This document shows positions 17,022 through 24,532 of a stretch of DNA of 61,724 bases, in pieces. A model generated the notes under the pieces. That model searched no databases and had not been told where the DNA came from. It worked only from the letters and a program-made list of their open reading frames with translations. Positions within the stretch are counted from its first letter, which is position 1, and each line of letters opens with the position of its first letter. This DNA comes from Halodesulfovibrio sp. MK-HDV (lineage in GTDB: Bacteria; Desulfobacterota; Desulfovibrionia; Desulfovibrionales; Desulfovibrionaceae). The stretch covers positions 1 to 61,724 of the forward strand of contig NZ_WYDS01000023.1 of the NCBI RefSeq assembly GCF_009914765.1, written 5' to 3'. Position numbers and translations under genes: made by a program.

Positions 17022-17693
17022 ATGAAATTCGCTGAAATAAACTTGCTTTCAGAGCTAGCAAAGCCTGAGTTTAAAGATTTACGCGCCGCAATGAACGAGC
17101 GAAAATTTGTTGCCACCGAGATGATAGCAGATCCTTCTGATCCTTCAATTGATGAAATATCAAAACCGAATGCATCCGGTGCCGGTAGTGTTTTCATTGT
17201 TAAAGAAGGGCGTTTGAGAGTTTTCCTCGCGGCAGAAGGTAAAGAGTTTACACTGTCTATTTTGGAAAAGGGTGATATTTATACCTGTCATACCGGAACA
17301 TTTGTTCAGGCACTTACTTCAGGAGTGTTGCTTACCACAAGTATCCCTGTGTTCCATACCTACATGCGCGATATTCCGCAGGTAAGTAAAGTCATGGTTC
17401 GTATTCTCGGTAATATGCTGAAAAGCACTTTCGGCATTATTGATGGTCTTGTTTTCGGGGATGCTTCTACACGTCTTGCTGATTTCTTGTTATCTGTAGC
17501 AAAAGAAGAAGACGGAAAACTCGTAGCTCGGCTTGGTATGACTGGTGAACAACTTGCACAACACGTTGGTTCCACTCGTCAGACTGTTTCAACTTTGCTT
17601 AATGATATGGTTCGATCCGGCATTCTGGTTCGGGTAAAACGCGGAGTTTTTGAAATTGTAGACGAAACACGTTTGGATGAGCTTAATAAATAG
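17022..17693 (+). CDS. cooA: CO-sensing transcriptional activator CooA
   Basis: CRP/FNR-family haem protein that activates carbon monoxide dehydrogenase genes when CO binds. 223 residues. The sensor segment FIVKEGRLRVFLAAEGKEFTL leads to GDIYTCHTG, where His90 aligns with the haem ligand His77 of Rhodospirillum rubrum CooA; the cysteine (Cys89) is shifted by one relative to Cys75. Residues about 36-52 are an insertion compared with that protein. The HTH is at about 170-195 (TGEQLAQHVGSTRQTVSTLL). It sits 113 bases upstream of cooS, and a CooA-type site lies in between. AAGGAA precedes ATG 17022. Confidence 0.88.
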   Translation: MKFAEINLLSELAKPEFKDLRAAMNERKFVATEMIADPSDPSIDEISKPNASGAGSVFIVKEGRLRVFLAAEGKEFTLSILEKGDIYTCHTGTFVQALTSGVLLTTSIPVFHTYMRDIPQVSKVMVRILGNMLKSTFGIIDGLVFGDASTRLADFLLSVAKEEDGKLVARLGMTGEQLAQHVGSTRQTVSTLLNDMVRSGILVRVKRGVFEIVDETRLDELNK

Positions 17694-17728
17694 AAATGCA
17701 ATGCCTATTCGTCTATTTTTAAAGTAAT

Positions 17729-17744
17729 TGTCAGCTTGCCGACA
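17729..17744 (+). promoter_or_regulatory. CooA binding site upstream of cooS
   Basis: TGTCA-GCTTGC-CGACA, matching the TGTCG-N6-CGACA pattern known for Rhodospirillum CooA with one half-site mismatch. Located 63-78 bases before the cooS start, right for class II activation. Confidence 0.8.
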
Positions 17745-17806
17745 GAATGAGATTTGTGAGTGTGCAATAGAGGAGACTGAACAAAAATTTTTGGAGGAGA
17801 GCATTT

Positions 17807-19696
17807 ATGGTAAAAGAACCAAAACGACCTGAAGATCTTTCTATGTGGGAAGACGCGCAAGCAATGATCCGTAAAGCGAAAGCGGAAAGCATTGAAACTG
17901 CGTGGGACAGATTGGAGCGTCAAACTCCACACTGTAAGTTCTGTGATCTTGGCACAACCTGCCGAAACTGTATCATGGGGCCTTGCCGAATCAGTACTAA
18001 ACCGGGTGCAAAAATGAACCTTGGCGTATGCGGTGCCGACGCAGACGTTGTGGTTGCCCGTAACTTTGGTCGCTTTATCGCTGGTGGTAGCGCTGGTCAC
18101 TCAGATCACGGTCGTGATTTGATTGAAGTACTGGAAGCGATTGTTGAAGGTGACACCAAGCACTACAAGATTACCGAACCAGAAAAGCTTATTCGCATCG
18201 CAGCAGAGGTTGGCATTGCCACCGAAGGCCGCGAATTGAACGACATTGCAATTGATCTTGTTGATGAATGTTATAAAGATTTTGGCTCCCGTCGTTCCTC
18301 CCTTGCCTTTTTATCCCGAGTTCCAGAACAGCGTCTTGCGTTGTGGGATCGCGTAGGCATTACCCCGCGTGGTGTTGACCGCGAAATTGCAGAAATGATG
18401 CACCGTACTCACATGGGCTGTGACAACGATGCACCGAACACGCTCCTTCACTCAGCACGTTGTGCACTGGCAGACGGCTGGGGTGGTTCCATGATTGGTA
18501 CAGAGCTTTCCGATGTTATTTTCGGTACTCCAACTCCGTCTCGTTCCACCAGCAACCTCGGTGTTATCAAAGAAGATAAAGTAAACATTTTGGTACACGG
18601 TCATAACCCTGTTGTATCCGAAATGATTCTTGCTGCAGCACGTCTTCCTGAACTTGTTGAAAAAGCAAAAGCTGCTGGCGCAGCTGGTATCAACGTAGCC
18701 GGTCTTTGTTGTACCGGTAACGAGCTGCTTATGCGTCAGGGTATCCCTATGGCTGGTAACCATCTCATGACAGAACTCGCCATCGTTACCGGTGCTGTTG
18801 AGTCAGTTGTTGTTGATTACCAGTGTATTATGCCTTCCATGGTAACTGTTGCACAGTGTTACCATACCCGCTTTATCACCACTGCGGAAAAAGCTAAATT
18901 TACCGGTGCAATGCACTTTGAAGTTCATCCGCACAATGCTCTTGAGCAGGCAACTGCAATTGTTGAAGAGTCTATTAAAGCATACGTAGAGCGCGACAGC
19001 GGTCGTGTGGAGATTCCAGTAGAGCCAGTAGAAATTATGACCGGCTTCTCCAACGAAGCTATTCTTTCTGCACTCGGCGGAACCCTTACTCCTCTGATTG
19101 ATGCTATCAAAGCTGGCAAAATTCGCGGTATTGTTGGCATCGTGGGTTGTAACAACCCTAAAATAAAACAGGATTCCGCAAACGTCGGCCTTGCTAAAGA
19201 GCTCCTCAAACGCGACATTCTTGTTCTCGTTACCGGTTGTGTAACAACTGCCGCCGGTAAAGCTGGGCTTCTTGTACCTGAAGGTATCGAGATGGCAGGC
19301 GAGGGCATTAAAGAAGTGTGTGGTTCACTCGGCATTCCGCCAGTACTTCACCTTGGTAGTTGTGTAGATAACTCACGTATCATGCACCTTTGCGGCCTTG
19401 TTGCAAAAGAGCTTGGCGTGGACATCTCCGATCTTCCAGTAGGTGCTTCTTCTCCAGAATGGTATTCAGAGAAAGCTGCTGCAATCGGCATGTATGCTGT
19501 AGCAAGTGGTGTTATGACTCACCTTGGTCTGCCGCCGAACATTCTGGGTTCCGAAACTGTAACCAACATTGCCCTTGAAGGGTTGGAAGACATCGTAGGC
19601 GCCCACTTTGTTGTGGAAGAAGACTACGTGAAAGCCGCAGGGCTTCTGGATGCACGCATCCGTATGAAGCGTCTTGGTCTTGGTCTTTCTGAATAA
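17807..19696 (+). CDS. cooS: Anaerobic carbon monoxide dehydrogenase, catalytic subunit
   Basis: Nickel-iron enzyme oxidising CO with water to CO2 and electrons. 629 residues, normal. N-terminal cysteines: Cys43 and Cys46 form a CX2C pair (PHCKFCD) for the D-cluster, then Cys52, 55, 60 and 75 for the B-cluster. CX2C is the form reported to hold a [2Fe-2S] D-cluster in Desulfovibrio vulgaris, instead of CX7C with [4Fe-4S]. C-cluster region motifs include HGHNPVVSE, AGLCCTGNE and IVGCNNPKIKQD. Strong TTGGAGGAG site before ATG 17807. cooC follows; no energy-converting hydrogenase or CooF is adjacent, so the electron acceptor is not encoded here unless the ferredoxin at 16020 serves. Confidence 0.97.
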   Translation: MVKEPKRPEDLSMWEDAQAMIRKAKAESIETAWDRLERQTPHCKFCDLGTTCRNCIMGPCRISTKPGAKMNLGVCGADADVVVARNFGRFIAGGSAGHSDHGRDLIEVLEAIVEGDTKHYKITEPEKLIRIAAEVGIATEGRELNDIAIDLVDECYKDFGSRRSSLAFLSRVPEQRLALWDRVGITPRGVDREIAEMMHRTHMGCDNDAPNTLLHSARCALADGWGGSMIGTELSDVIFGTPTPSRSTSNLGVIKEDKVNILVHGHNPVVSEMILAAARLPELVEKAKAAGAAGINVAGLCCTGNELLMRQGIPMAGNHLMTELAIVTGAVESVVVDYQCIMPSMVTVAQCYHTRFITTAEKAKFTGAMHFEVHPHNALEQATAIVEESIKAYVERDSGRVEIPVEPVEIMTGFSNEAILSALGGTLTPLIDAIKAGKIRGIVGIVGCNNPKIKQDSANVGLAKELLKRDILVLVTGCVTTAAGKAGLLVPEGIEMAGEGIKEVCGSLGIPPVLHLGSCVDNSRIMHLCGLVAKELGVDISDLPVGASSPEWYSEKAAAIGMYAVASGVMTHLGLPPNILGSETVTNIALEGLEDIVGAHFVVEEDYVKAAGLLDARIRMKRLGLGLSE

Positions 19697-19712
19697 TAAG
19701 TAAAGTACGGCT

Positions 19713-19757
19713 TAACGTAGTGCGGCGCTGCATCCCCCGCACTACGTTAGCTGCTTT
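19713..19757 (+). other. Stem-loop between cooS and cooC
   Basis: TAACGTAGTGCGG at 19713-19725 pairs perfectly with CCGCACTACGTTA at 19737-19749, loop 11 bases, then GCTGCTTTTTC. The T-run is displaced from the stem, so partial termination or 3-prime protection of cooS mRNA is more likely than a full stop. Confidence 0.7.
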
Positions 19758-19785
19758 TTCGGTACGGCATGGGAGATAATGTAGA

Positions 19786-20577
19786 ATGAAGTTAGCATTT
19801 GCAGGCAAAGGTGGCGTGGGTAAAACTACCCTCACCGCATGGATGGCAGATTATCTTGCCCGAAAAGGGCAGAATGTGTGGCTGGTAGACGCAGACACAG
19901 CACTTTCTCTAGGCGAAGCCTGCGGGATTGATCGCAGCAGTCTACCAGAAGCCCTTATTCACCGTGAAGATTTGATTCGCGAGCGAATTCGGCAGGAAAA
20001 TACCAGCATGTTCACCTTGAATCCTGAGGTTAGTGACTTGCCGGAGGCTCTTTCCGTAGAGCTTCCAGTTACAGGAGACATTGAACAAGGTACAACTGCC
20101 GGATCAAAACGCTTGCTTGTGATGGGTACTGTGACAGGAGCCGGAGGCGGTTGTGCCTGTGCTGCCAACACACTTCTTAAAGCCATTCTCGCGCACCTCG
20201 TTCTCGAAAGAAACGATTGGGTGCTCGTAGATTTGGAAGCAGGAGTGGAGCACTTAGGGCGCGGAACCGTTGCACACGTAGACGGACTTGTTGTGGTATC
20301 TGAACCAAGTATGCGCGGGCTGCAAACTGCTGCCGATGTGGGCGCAATGGCAGCAGATCTAGGATTGAATAAACAAGTTCTTGTTCTTAATCGTTCTGAC
20401 ATAGAAACACCAAAACTCCCACTGCTTGAAGGACTCCCCAAGCAAGTGGTTTCCATGCCGTACCTATCATCTCTCGCAGCACGACAGTTGGAAACCGGCA
20501 ACGTGCTTGGTCTGACAGATGAAAAAATTGATCTAGTTGTTGAACAAGTGTTAGCAAGCTTTGGAGCGGATGTTTAG
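19786..20577 (+). CDS. cooC: Carbon monoxide dehydrogenase maturation ATPase CooC
   Basis: MinD-type P-loop ATPase that helps insert nickel into CooS. 263 residues. The deviant Walker A GKGGVGKTT is at 7-15, LVDADT follows near 33-38 and the later VDLEAGVEHLGRG is typical for CooC. Two cysteines in CACAANT near 123-126 could form the metal-binding CxC site of the dimer interface. GGGAGA precedes ATG 19786. Expressed with cooS but separated by 89 bases that include a hairpin. Confidence 0.95.
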   Translation: MKLAFAGKGGVGKTTLTAWMADYLARKGQNVWLVDADTALSLGEACGIDRSSLPEALIHREDLIRERIRQENTSMFTLNPEVSDLPEALSVELPVTGDIEQGTTAGSKRLLVMGTVTGAGGGCACAANTLLKAILAHLVLERNDWVLVDLEAGVEHLGRGTVAHVDGLVVVSEPSMRGLQTAADVGAMAADLGLNKQVLVLNRSDIETPKLPLLEGLPKQVVSMPYLSSLAARQLETGNVLGLTDEKIDLVVEQVLASFGADV

Positions 20578-20579
20578 AG

Positions 20580-20715
20580 CTGCTGTCTCCGACGGCGCCT
20601 GTCGGCGGGCTTACCAGCGGGATGCCTTCGGCGAACCTGCTGTGCTTGCCTCCGGCGGCCAGAGAACCTTTCTGTAGAAAGGCTTCTCTGGACTCTCCAA
20701 AGACTTTTATTTGCG
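20580..20715. repeat. GC-rich dispersed repeat, copy B1
   Basis: Begins 3 bases after cooC. Reverse complement matches copy B2 at 20868-20970 in order: AATAAAAGT, a GAGAA/CCTTT hairpin, GCCGCCGGAG (GCCGTCGGAG in B2), then CGCCGAAGGCA. B1 and B2 are therefore inverted relative to each other. Confidence 0.65.
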
Positions 20716-20776
20716 AGATAAGCTTATTTTTTACGTAGGCTCGCGGCTTATGCCTCACTACCTTTCCAGAAATTTA

Positions 20777-20813
20777 TAAAGGCCGTCCTAAAATATTAGG
20801 GCAGCCTTTTTTG
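20777..20813 (+). terminator. Terminator downstream of cooC
   Basis: AAAGGCCGTCCTAA-AATA-TTAGGGCAGCCTTTTTT, imperfect 12-bp stem and six T. Lies between the two inverted repeat copies, 200 bases after cooC. Confidence 0.8.
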
Positions 20814-20867
20814 TTGTTCAAGTCAGTAATGTTAAGCCGTGTGCGAAAATTATCTACGGGCGTTCTT

Positions 20868-20970
20868 CGCATAATAAAAGTTTTAGGAAGGGGGTCTGGG
20901 GGAGAACCCTTTTCCAAAAGGGTTTCCTCCAGCCGTCGGAGACTCGCCGAAGGCACGAAAAACTCAAGCG
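20868..20970. repeat. GC-rich dispersed repeat, copy B2
   Basis: Contains GGGTCTGGGGGAGAACCC, the hairpin CCCTTTTCCAAAAGGG, and CCAGCCGTCGGAGACTCGCCGAAGGC. Relatives in this window: B1 (inverted), C (2530-2712, decayed). Followed at 20978-21005 by an A/G-rich low-complexity run. Confidence 0.65.
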
Positions 20971-21016
20971 CCGCAGGCAAAAAAAGAAAAAGAAAAAGAA
21001 AAAAGCACCGCAGACA

Positions 21017-21056
21017 CAAAAAAAGAGCACCCTTGTTAAGGATGCTCTTTTTTTGT
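21017..21056 (-). terminator. Terminator of the methyltransferase gene
   Basis: AAGAGCACCCTT-GTT-AAGGATGCTCTT with A-run on the left and T-run on the right, so it can work both ways; on the minus strand it starts 7 bases after the methyltransferase stop. Confidence 0.85.
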
Positions 21057-21062
21057 TTGTTG

Positions 21063-21725
21063 CTATCTATCGTCTTTGCGTGCGCTGAACATGGCAACAC
21101 AACCTTTGACTTCAATTTTAACATTGGAGAAGCGGGACTCCAGCACATCGCGCAGTCCGTTACGGTAATCGCGATTGTTGGAGAAGATGCCTCTTTTGTT
21201 GTAGAAAGCCATAAGGTTTTGTGCGGCAAAGTTCTGGCGTACGCCGTGGCTCAGGATAGTTGAGCCGAATATTTTACCACCGTCGTGCAGGTACTCAGAA
21301 AGAGTGTCCAGAAGCACGGCTTTTTCTTTGATTGCTCCGGGGAGGCAATGGAAGAGGTAGTTAATGCTTATGGATTCAAATTTTGCGCATGGCAGGTTAA
21401 GCGGTGCAAGAATGTTTGCCTGATATATTTCTGGATTGAAGCGTTTAACGCGTGCTGCTGCGGTTTCGAGACTTGTATTGTTTAAGTCTAGCAGAGCAAG
21501 GCGGCGTTTTTGTTCGAGCAGGCATTTGTCGAGGAAGTAGCCGGTGCCGACACCGACATCAAGGTGGTTTAGCGTAACGTGTTTACGAAAGTGATGGCGT
21601 AGGTGTTTGGTCGGGCAACGCCAGATGAATGAGTTGGAAACGCCGAGTACCCATATATCGTATAAGGAAAGGACAGGTTTTGTGTATATGGCCTGTCCTG
21701 CGTGAATTGCTTGTGAGTGTTTCAT
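21063..21725 (-). CDS. Class I SAM-dependent methyltransferase
   Basis: 220 residues. The SAM-binding motif I is LDVGVGTGYFLDKCL at about 55-69 and the acidic end of strand 2 is LALLDLN near 77-83; a later FHCLPG segment matches motif IV region. The N-terminal 50 residues (YDIWVLGVSNSFIWRCP) are as in a small group of methyltransferases of unknown target. Start ATG 21725 has GAGGAG 8 bases upstream. It is monocistronic. Substrate unknown. Confidence 0.85.
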   Translation of the reverse strand: MKHSQAIHAGQAIYTKPVLSLYDIWVLGVSNSFIWRCPTKHLRHHFRKHVTLNHLDVGVGTGYFLDKCLLEQKRRLALLDLNNTSLETAAARVKRFNPEIYQANILAPLNLPCAKFESISINYLFHCLPGAIKEKAVLLDTLSEYLHDGGKIFGSTILSHGVRQNFAAQNLMAFYNKRGIFSNNRDYRNGLRDVLESRFSNVKIEVKGCVAMFSARKDDR

Positions 21726-22294
21726 TGTAGAATCTCCTCATCATGTCATTGATGATGAACCGTTGGGTCTGAATACTTTTATGCTGTATGAGGACAAAGA
21801 GGGCAGCACAATCTGCAACTCGTATCGCATGAACAATGTTCAGGAGAAGTTAAAAAAAGCTATAAAGCTCATAAGAGTTGTTTTTGTGGTGTGTTCTCAA
21901 GTGATTTCAACTGGTATAGGCATAGAAAAAGCGCCCTGTACGTTGCCACAGGGCGCTTTATCACTGATAGCCAAGAGGTGAATACAACATCATTAAAAAT
22001 AACGAAAGTTGAAATCGCCTCGCAAGGAGGTAACGGCTTCTAAGAAGAGTCTTATCATATTGCTGAATAAATTAGACGTCATCAAAGTGACATTGTGCTT
22101 TTATAAGCTCCAGTACGATTGCATGTACATATCACAACAAACGTACCGGACATAGGAACTTGGGGAGTTGGGTGTTCCAAAAGCGAGAAAGGGAAGCTAA
22201 AAATCGCTATACTTATTTTTAAGCTGTCAATCCGTCATAAAGCAGCACAGTAGTTGCTGGTTCATGACAGGCTGACAGGGTGTGCAGTAAATAA
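21726..22294. other. Gene-free region between the methyltransferase and hcp terminator
   Basis: About 570 bases. A frame at 21763-21981 runs through a terminator stem and has no ribosome site. Contains a strong AGGAGG at 22026-22031 with no start behind it, and the direct repeat TGACAGG-CTGACAGG at 22266-22281. It may be the remains of a lost gene or hold a small RNA ending at 21925. Confidence 0.4.
21925..21960 (-). terminator. Orphan terminator, minus strand
   Basis: AAAGCGCCCTGT-8 bases-ACAGGGCGCTTT, with the T-run (TTTTTC) on the minus strand. No minus-strand gene ends just upstream (hcp has its own terminator 370 bases away), so an unannotated transcript may end here. Confidence 0.65.
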
Positions 22295-22326
22295 AAGCCC
22301 CTCCCGCGTAATGCGAGAGGGGCCTT
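22295..22326 (-). terminator. Terminator of hcp
   Basis: AAGCCCCTCCCGC-GTAAT-GCGAGAGGGGCCTT, 14 bases after the hcp stop on the minus strand, with TTTTATTT following in that direction. Confidence 0.85.
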
Positions 22327-22339
22327 CGTGCTTAGGACA

Positions 22340-23935
22340 CTATCCGAGGATAGCTTTGAGATCTTCGTCTGGAGTAGAGATAGGTTTGATACCGTAGTTC
22401 TCTACCAGAACGTTAAGGATGTTCGGGCTGATGAATGCAGGAAGTGTAGGTCCAAGACGGATGTCGGTGATACCGAGAGAGAGAAGGGTGAGAAGAATAA
22501 CAACAGCCTTCTGCTCGTACCAGCTCAGGATCATGGACAATGGAAGTTCGTTTACGCCGCATTCAAATGCGCCAGCAAGAGCGATTGCAATCTGGATTGC
22601 AGAGTATGCATCGTTACACTGACCAATGTCGAGGAGACGTGGAATGCCGCCGATGTCGCCGAGTTTCTTATCAAAGAAGCGGAATTTACCACAAGCAAGA
22701 GTAAGAATTACGGTGTCTTCTGGAGCTTTTTCTACGAATTCAGTGTAGTAGTTACGGCCAGGTTTTGCGCCATCACAGCCGCCAACGAGGAAGAAGTGAC
22801 GGATTGAACCGGCTTTAACGCCTTCGATTACTTTGTCTGCAACACTCATTACGGTGTTATGACCGAAGCCACAAAGTACGCTGCCGTTCTCTGTTGTTTC
22901 AGTAAAGCCTGGCTGTGCGAGAGCGCGTTCGATAACTGGAGTAAAATCTTTGCCGGGGCCAATGTGGGTAAGACCAGGCCAGCCAACGAGACCAGTTGTG
23001 AATACGTTGTCTTTGTAGACGTCCTGAGGTTTCTGAATGCAGTTAGTTGTAAAGAGGATTGCACCAGGGAACTCAGGGAATTCTTTATGCTGGTTCTGCC
23101 ATGCAGTACCAAAGTGGCCGTAGAAGTGATCAAACTTCTTGAGCTCTGGGTATGCGTGACATGGGAGCATTTCACCATGTGTGTAAATATTGATGCCTTT
23201 TCCTTCAGTCTGCTTGAGAAGGAGGAAGAGGTCCTGAAGATCGTGACCGGTAACGAGGATAGCTTTACCCGGTACGTGGCCGAGAGGTACTTCTGTTGGT
23301 TCTGGGTGACCGAATGTACCGGTGTTAGCAGTATCAAGAAGTTCCATTGCACGAAGGTTAACTTCGCCACATTTGAGGCAAAGACCGAGCCATGCTTCAA
23401 GATTGCGTTCTTCACCATCGTAACCTGCAGCAAGGCCGGTGTAGATGAAGTGATATACAGAAGAGTCCTGCTGACCAAGAACGCCAGCGTGATCTACGTA
23501 GGCACAAAGACCTTTCATACCGTAAATGAGAAGCTGTTTAGCTGAACGGATATCTTCGTCAGCATCGAAATCTTTTGTTGAGTGAGTTTCACCCTGAGCG
23601 ATTAAGCCTTCAATGGTTTCTGCTGGCTCAAATGCGCCCGGACCGCTCTGGAAGTGAGTATCGAGAGCTTTACGGTGTGCAACGATTTCGTTGATGTATT
23701 TCTGAAAATCTTCTGGAGCGAAGTTTACGTTAGTAAGTGTTGTAAAGAGCATCTTGGCAGTGAAGTGGCCAAGGTTGTTGCTGCTGTCACCTTTTTTAAG
23801 TGCTGCAAGAGCAAGGCCGCGAAGTGCATAAACTGTGAGATCTTGAAGGGCTGCGACGTCTGCTTTTTTGCCGCATACACCGATTTTATCACAGCCGATG
23901 CCTTTGGCTGTCTGCTCACACTGGTTACAGAACAT
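22340..23935 (-). CDS. hcp: Hybrid cluster protein (hydroxylamine reductase / NO-detoxifying)
   Basis: Prismane protein with a [4Fe-4S] and an oxo-hybrid Fe-S cluster; linked to nitric oxide and hydroxylamine reduction in nitrosative stress. 531 residues from ATG 23935. N-terminal cysteines 3, 6, 15 and 21 (MFCNQCEQTAKGIGCDKIGVC) bind the first cluster. Later motifs LVTGHDLQDL, LFTTNCIQKP, VGGCDGAKPGR, LACGKFRF and DIGQCNDAYSA carry the hybrid-cluster ligands. The start was chosen because the family begins MFC and AAAGGAG lies 7 bases ahead. An ATG at 24010 with its own GAGGTG would add a 25-residue amphipathic leader (MLEFFKKLFKSDEATQ). A CRP/FNR-type operator lies upstream. Confidence 0.95.
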   Translation of the reverse strand: MFCNQCEQTAKGIGCDKIGVCGKKADVAALQDLTVYALRGLALAALKKGDSSNNLGHFTAKMLFTTLTNVNFAPEDFQKYINEIVAHRKALDTHFQSGPGAFEPAETIEGLIAQGETHSTKDFDADEDIRSAKQLLIYGMKGLCAYVDHAGVLGQQDSSVYHFIYTGLAAGYDGEERNLEAWLGLCLKCGEVNLRAMELLDTANTGTFGHPEPTEVPLGHVPGKAILVTGHDLQDLFLLLKQTEGKGINIYTHGEMLPCHAYPELKKFDHFYGHFGTAWQNQHKEFPEFPGAILFTTNCIQKPQDVYKDNVFTTGLVGWPGLTHIGPGKDFTPVIERALAQPGFTETTENGSVLCGFGHNTVMSVADKVIEGVKAGSIRHFFLVGGCDGAKPGRNYYTEFVEKAPEDTVILTLACGKFRFFDKKLGDIGGIPRLLDIGQCNDAYSAIQIAIALAGAFECGVNELPLSMILSWYEQKAVVILLTLLSLGITDIRLGPTLPAFISPNILNVLVENYGIKPISTPDEDLKAILG

Positions 23936-24150
23936 AGATAACTCCTTTGAAGGTACATTTACTTGAGTTGCTTCGTCTGATTTGAAAAGCTTTTTGAAGA
24001 ATTCTAACATACTGGTACACCTCGTATGGTATAGGAAATTTTTGTGTATATCATCTAACAGCAACTGGAAAGCAATTCATCAAAATAGGTGATGTAAGAA
24101 GGAAGTTCGTTGCTGTTGAATGCAACCTACCTATCCCATGTGTTTTATTC

Positions 24151-24166
24151 TGTGACGCGAGTCAAA
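24151..24166. promoter_or_regulatory. CRP/FNR-type operator upstream of hcp
   Basis: Gene direction: TTTGAC-TCGC-GTCACA, with perfect inner TGAC/GTCA inverted symmetry and N4 spacing. It is nested in a larger inverted repeat CCCATGT (24136-24142)/ACATGGG (24170-24176). Same motif as at 16823-16838. Confidence 0.65.
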
Positions 24167-24333
24167 AAACATGGGTAGTGCGCAAAAAAACATTTTTTAC
24201 GGTATTACTTTTATCGTATTGAATTTCTCATGTTCCCATTGTGAGGGACATTATATAGGGTGTACTCAGCGTTTCTCGCGCATTTATTTGCCGTTTGCTT
24301 GCAAGAAAAAAGGAGAAAGTATATTTTTTCTTC

Positions 24334-24362
24334 TTGACGAGTGAGTTGGGAATGCGTAAATA
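24334..24362 (+). promoter_or_regulatory. Sigma-70 promoter of tRNA-Val
   Basis: TTGACG (24334-24339), 17-base spacer, TAAATA (24357-24362); tRNA begins 22 bases downstream. Confidence 0.7.
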
Positions 24363-24383
24363 CCATCTTCGCCGTAACGGTGT

Positions 24384-24458
24384 AGGCGCGTAGCTCAGTG
24401 GTAGAGCACTACCTTGACATGGTAGGGGTCAGCAGTTCGATACTGCTCGTGCCTACCA
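24384..24458 (+). tRNA. tRNA-Val (anticodon GAC), CCA encoded
   Basis: Acceptor AGGCGCG pairs with CGTGCCT, D-arm GCTC/GAGC, anticodon stem CTACC/GGTAG with loop TTGACAT, T-arm AGCAG-TTCGATA-CTGCT, then A-CCA. 75 bases. Followed by a terminator and thrS. Confidence 0.96.
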
Positions 24459-24474
24459 ACACTGACGGATTGTA

Positions 24475-24500
24475 GGGAGGCGTTAGCCTCCCTTTTTTTT
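24475..24500 (+). terminator. Terminator of tRNA-Val
   Basis: GGGAGGC-GTTA-GCCTCCC followed by eight T; ends 33 bases before thrS. Confidence 0.92.
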
Positions 24501-24532
24501 ATATATATCGAAAATTTTCAGGAGATGCCATC

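Noticed and set aside
20774-21263. Frames of about 150 codons on both strands
   Set aside because: They run through terminators, repeat B2 and an A/G run.
21763-21981. 72-codon plus-strand frame
   Set aside because: No ribosome site and it crosses a terminator stem.
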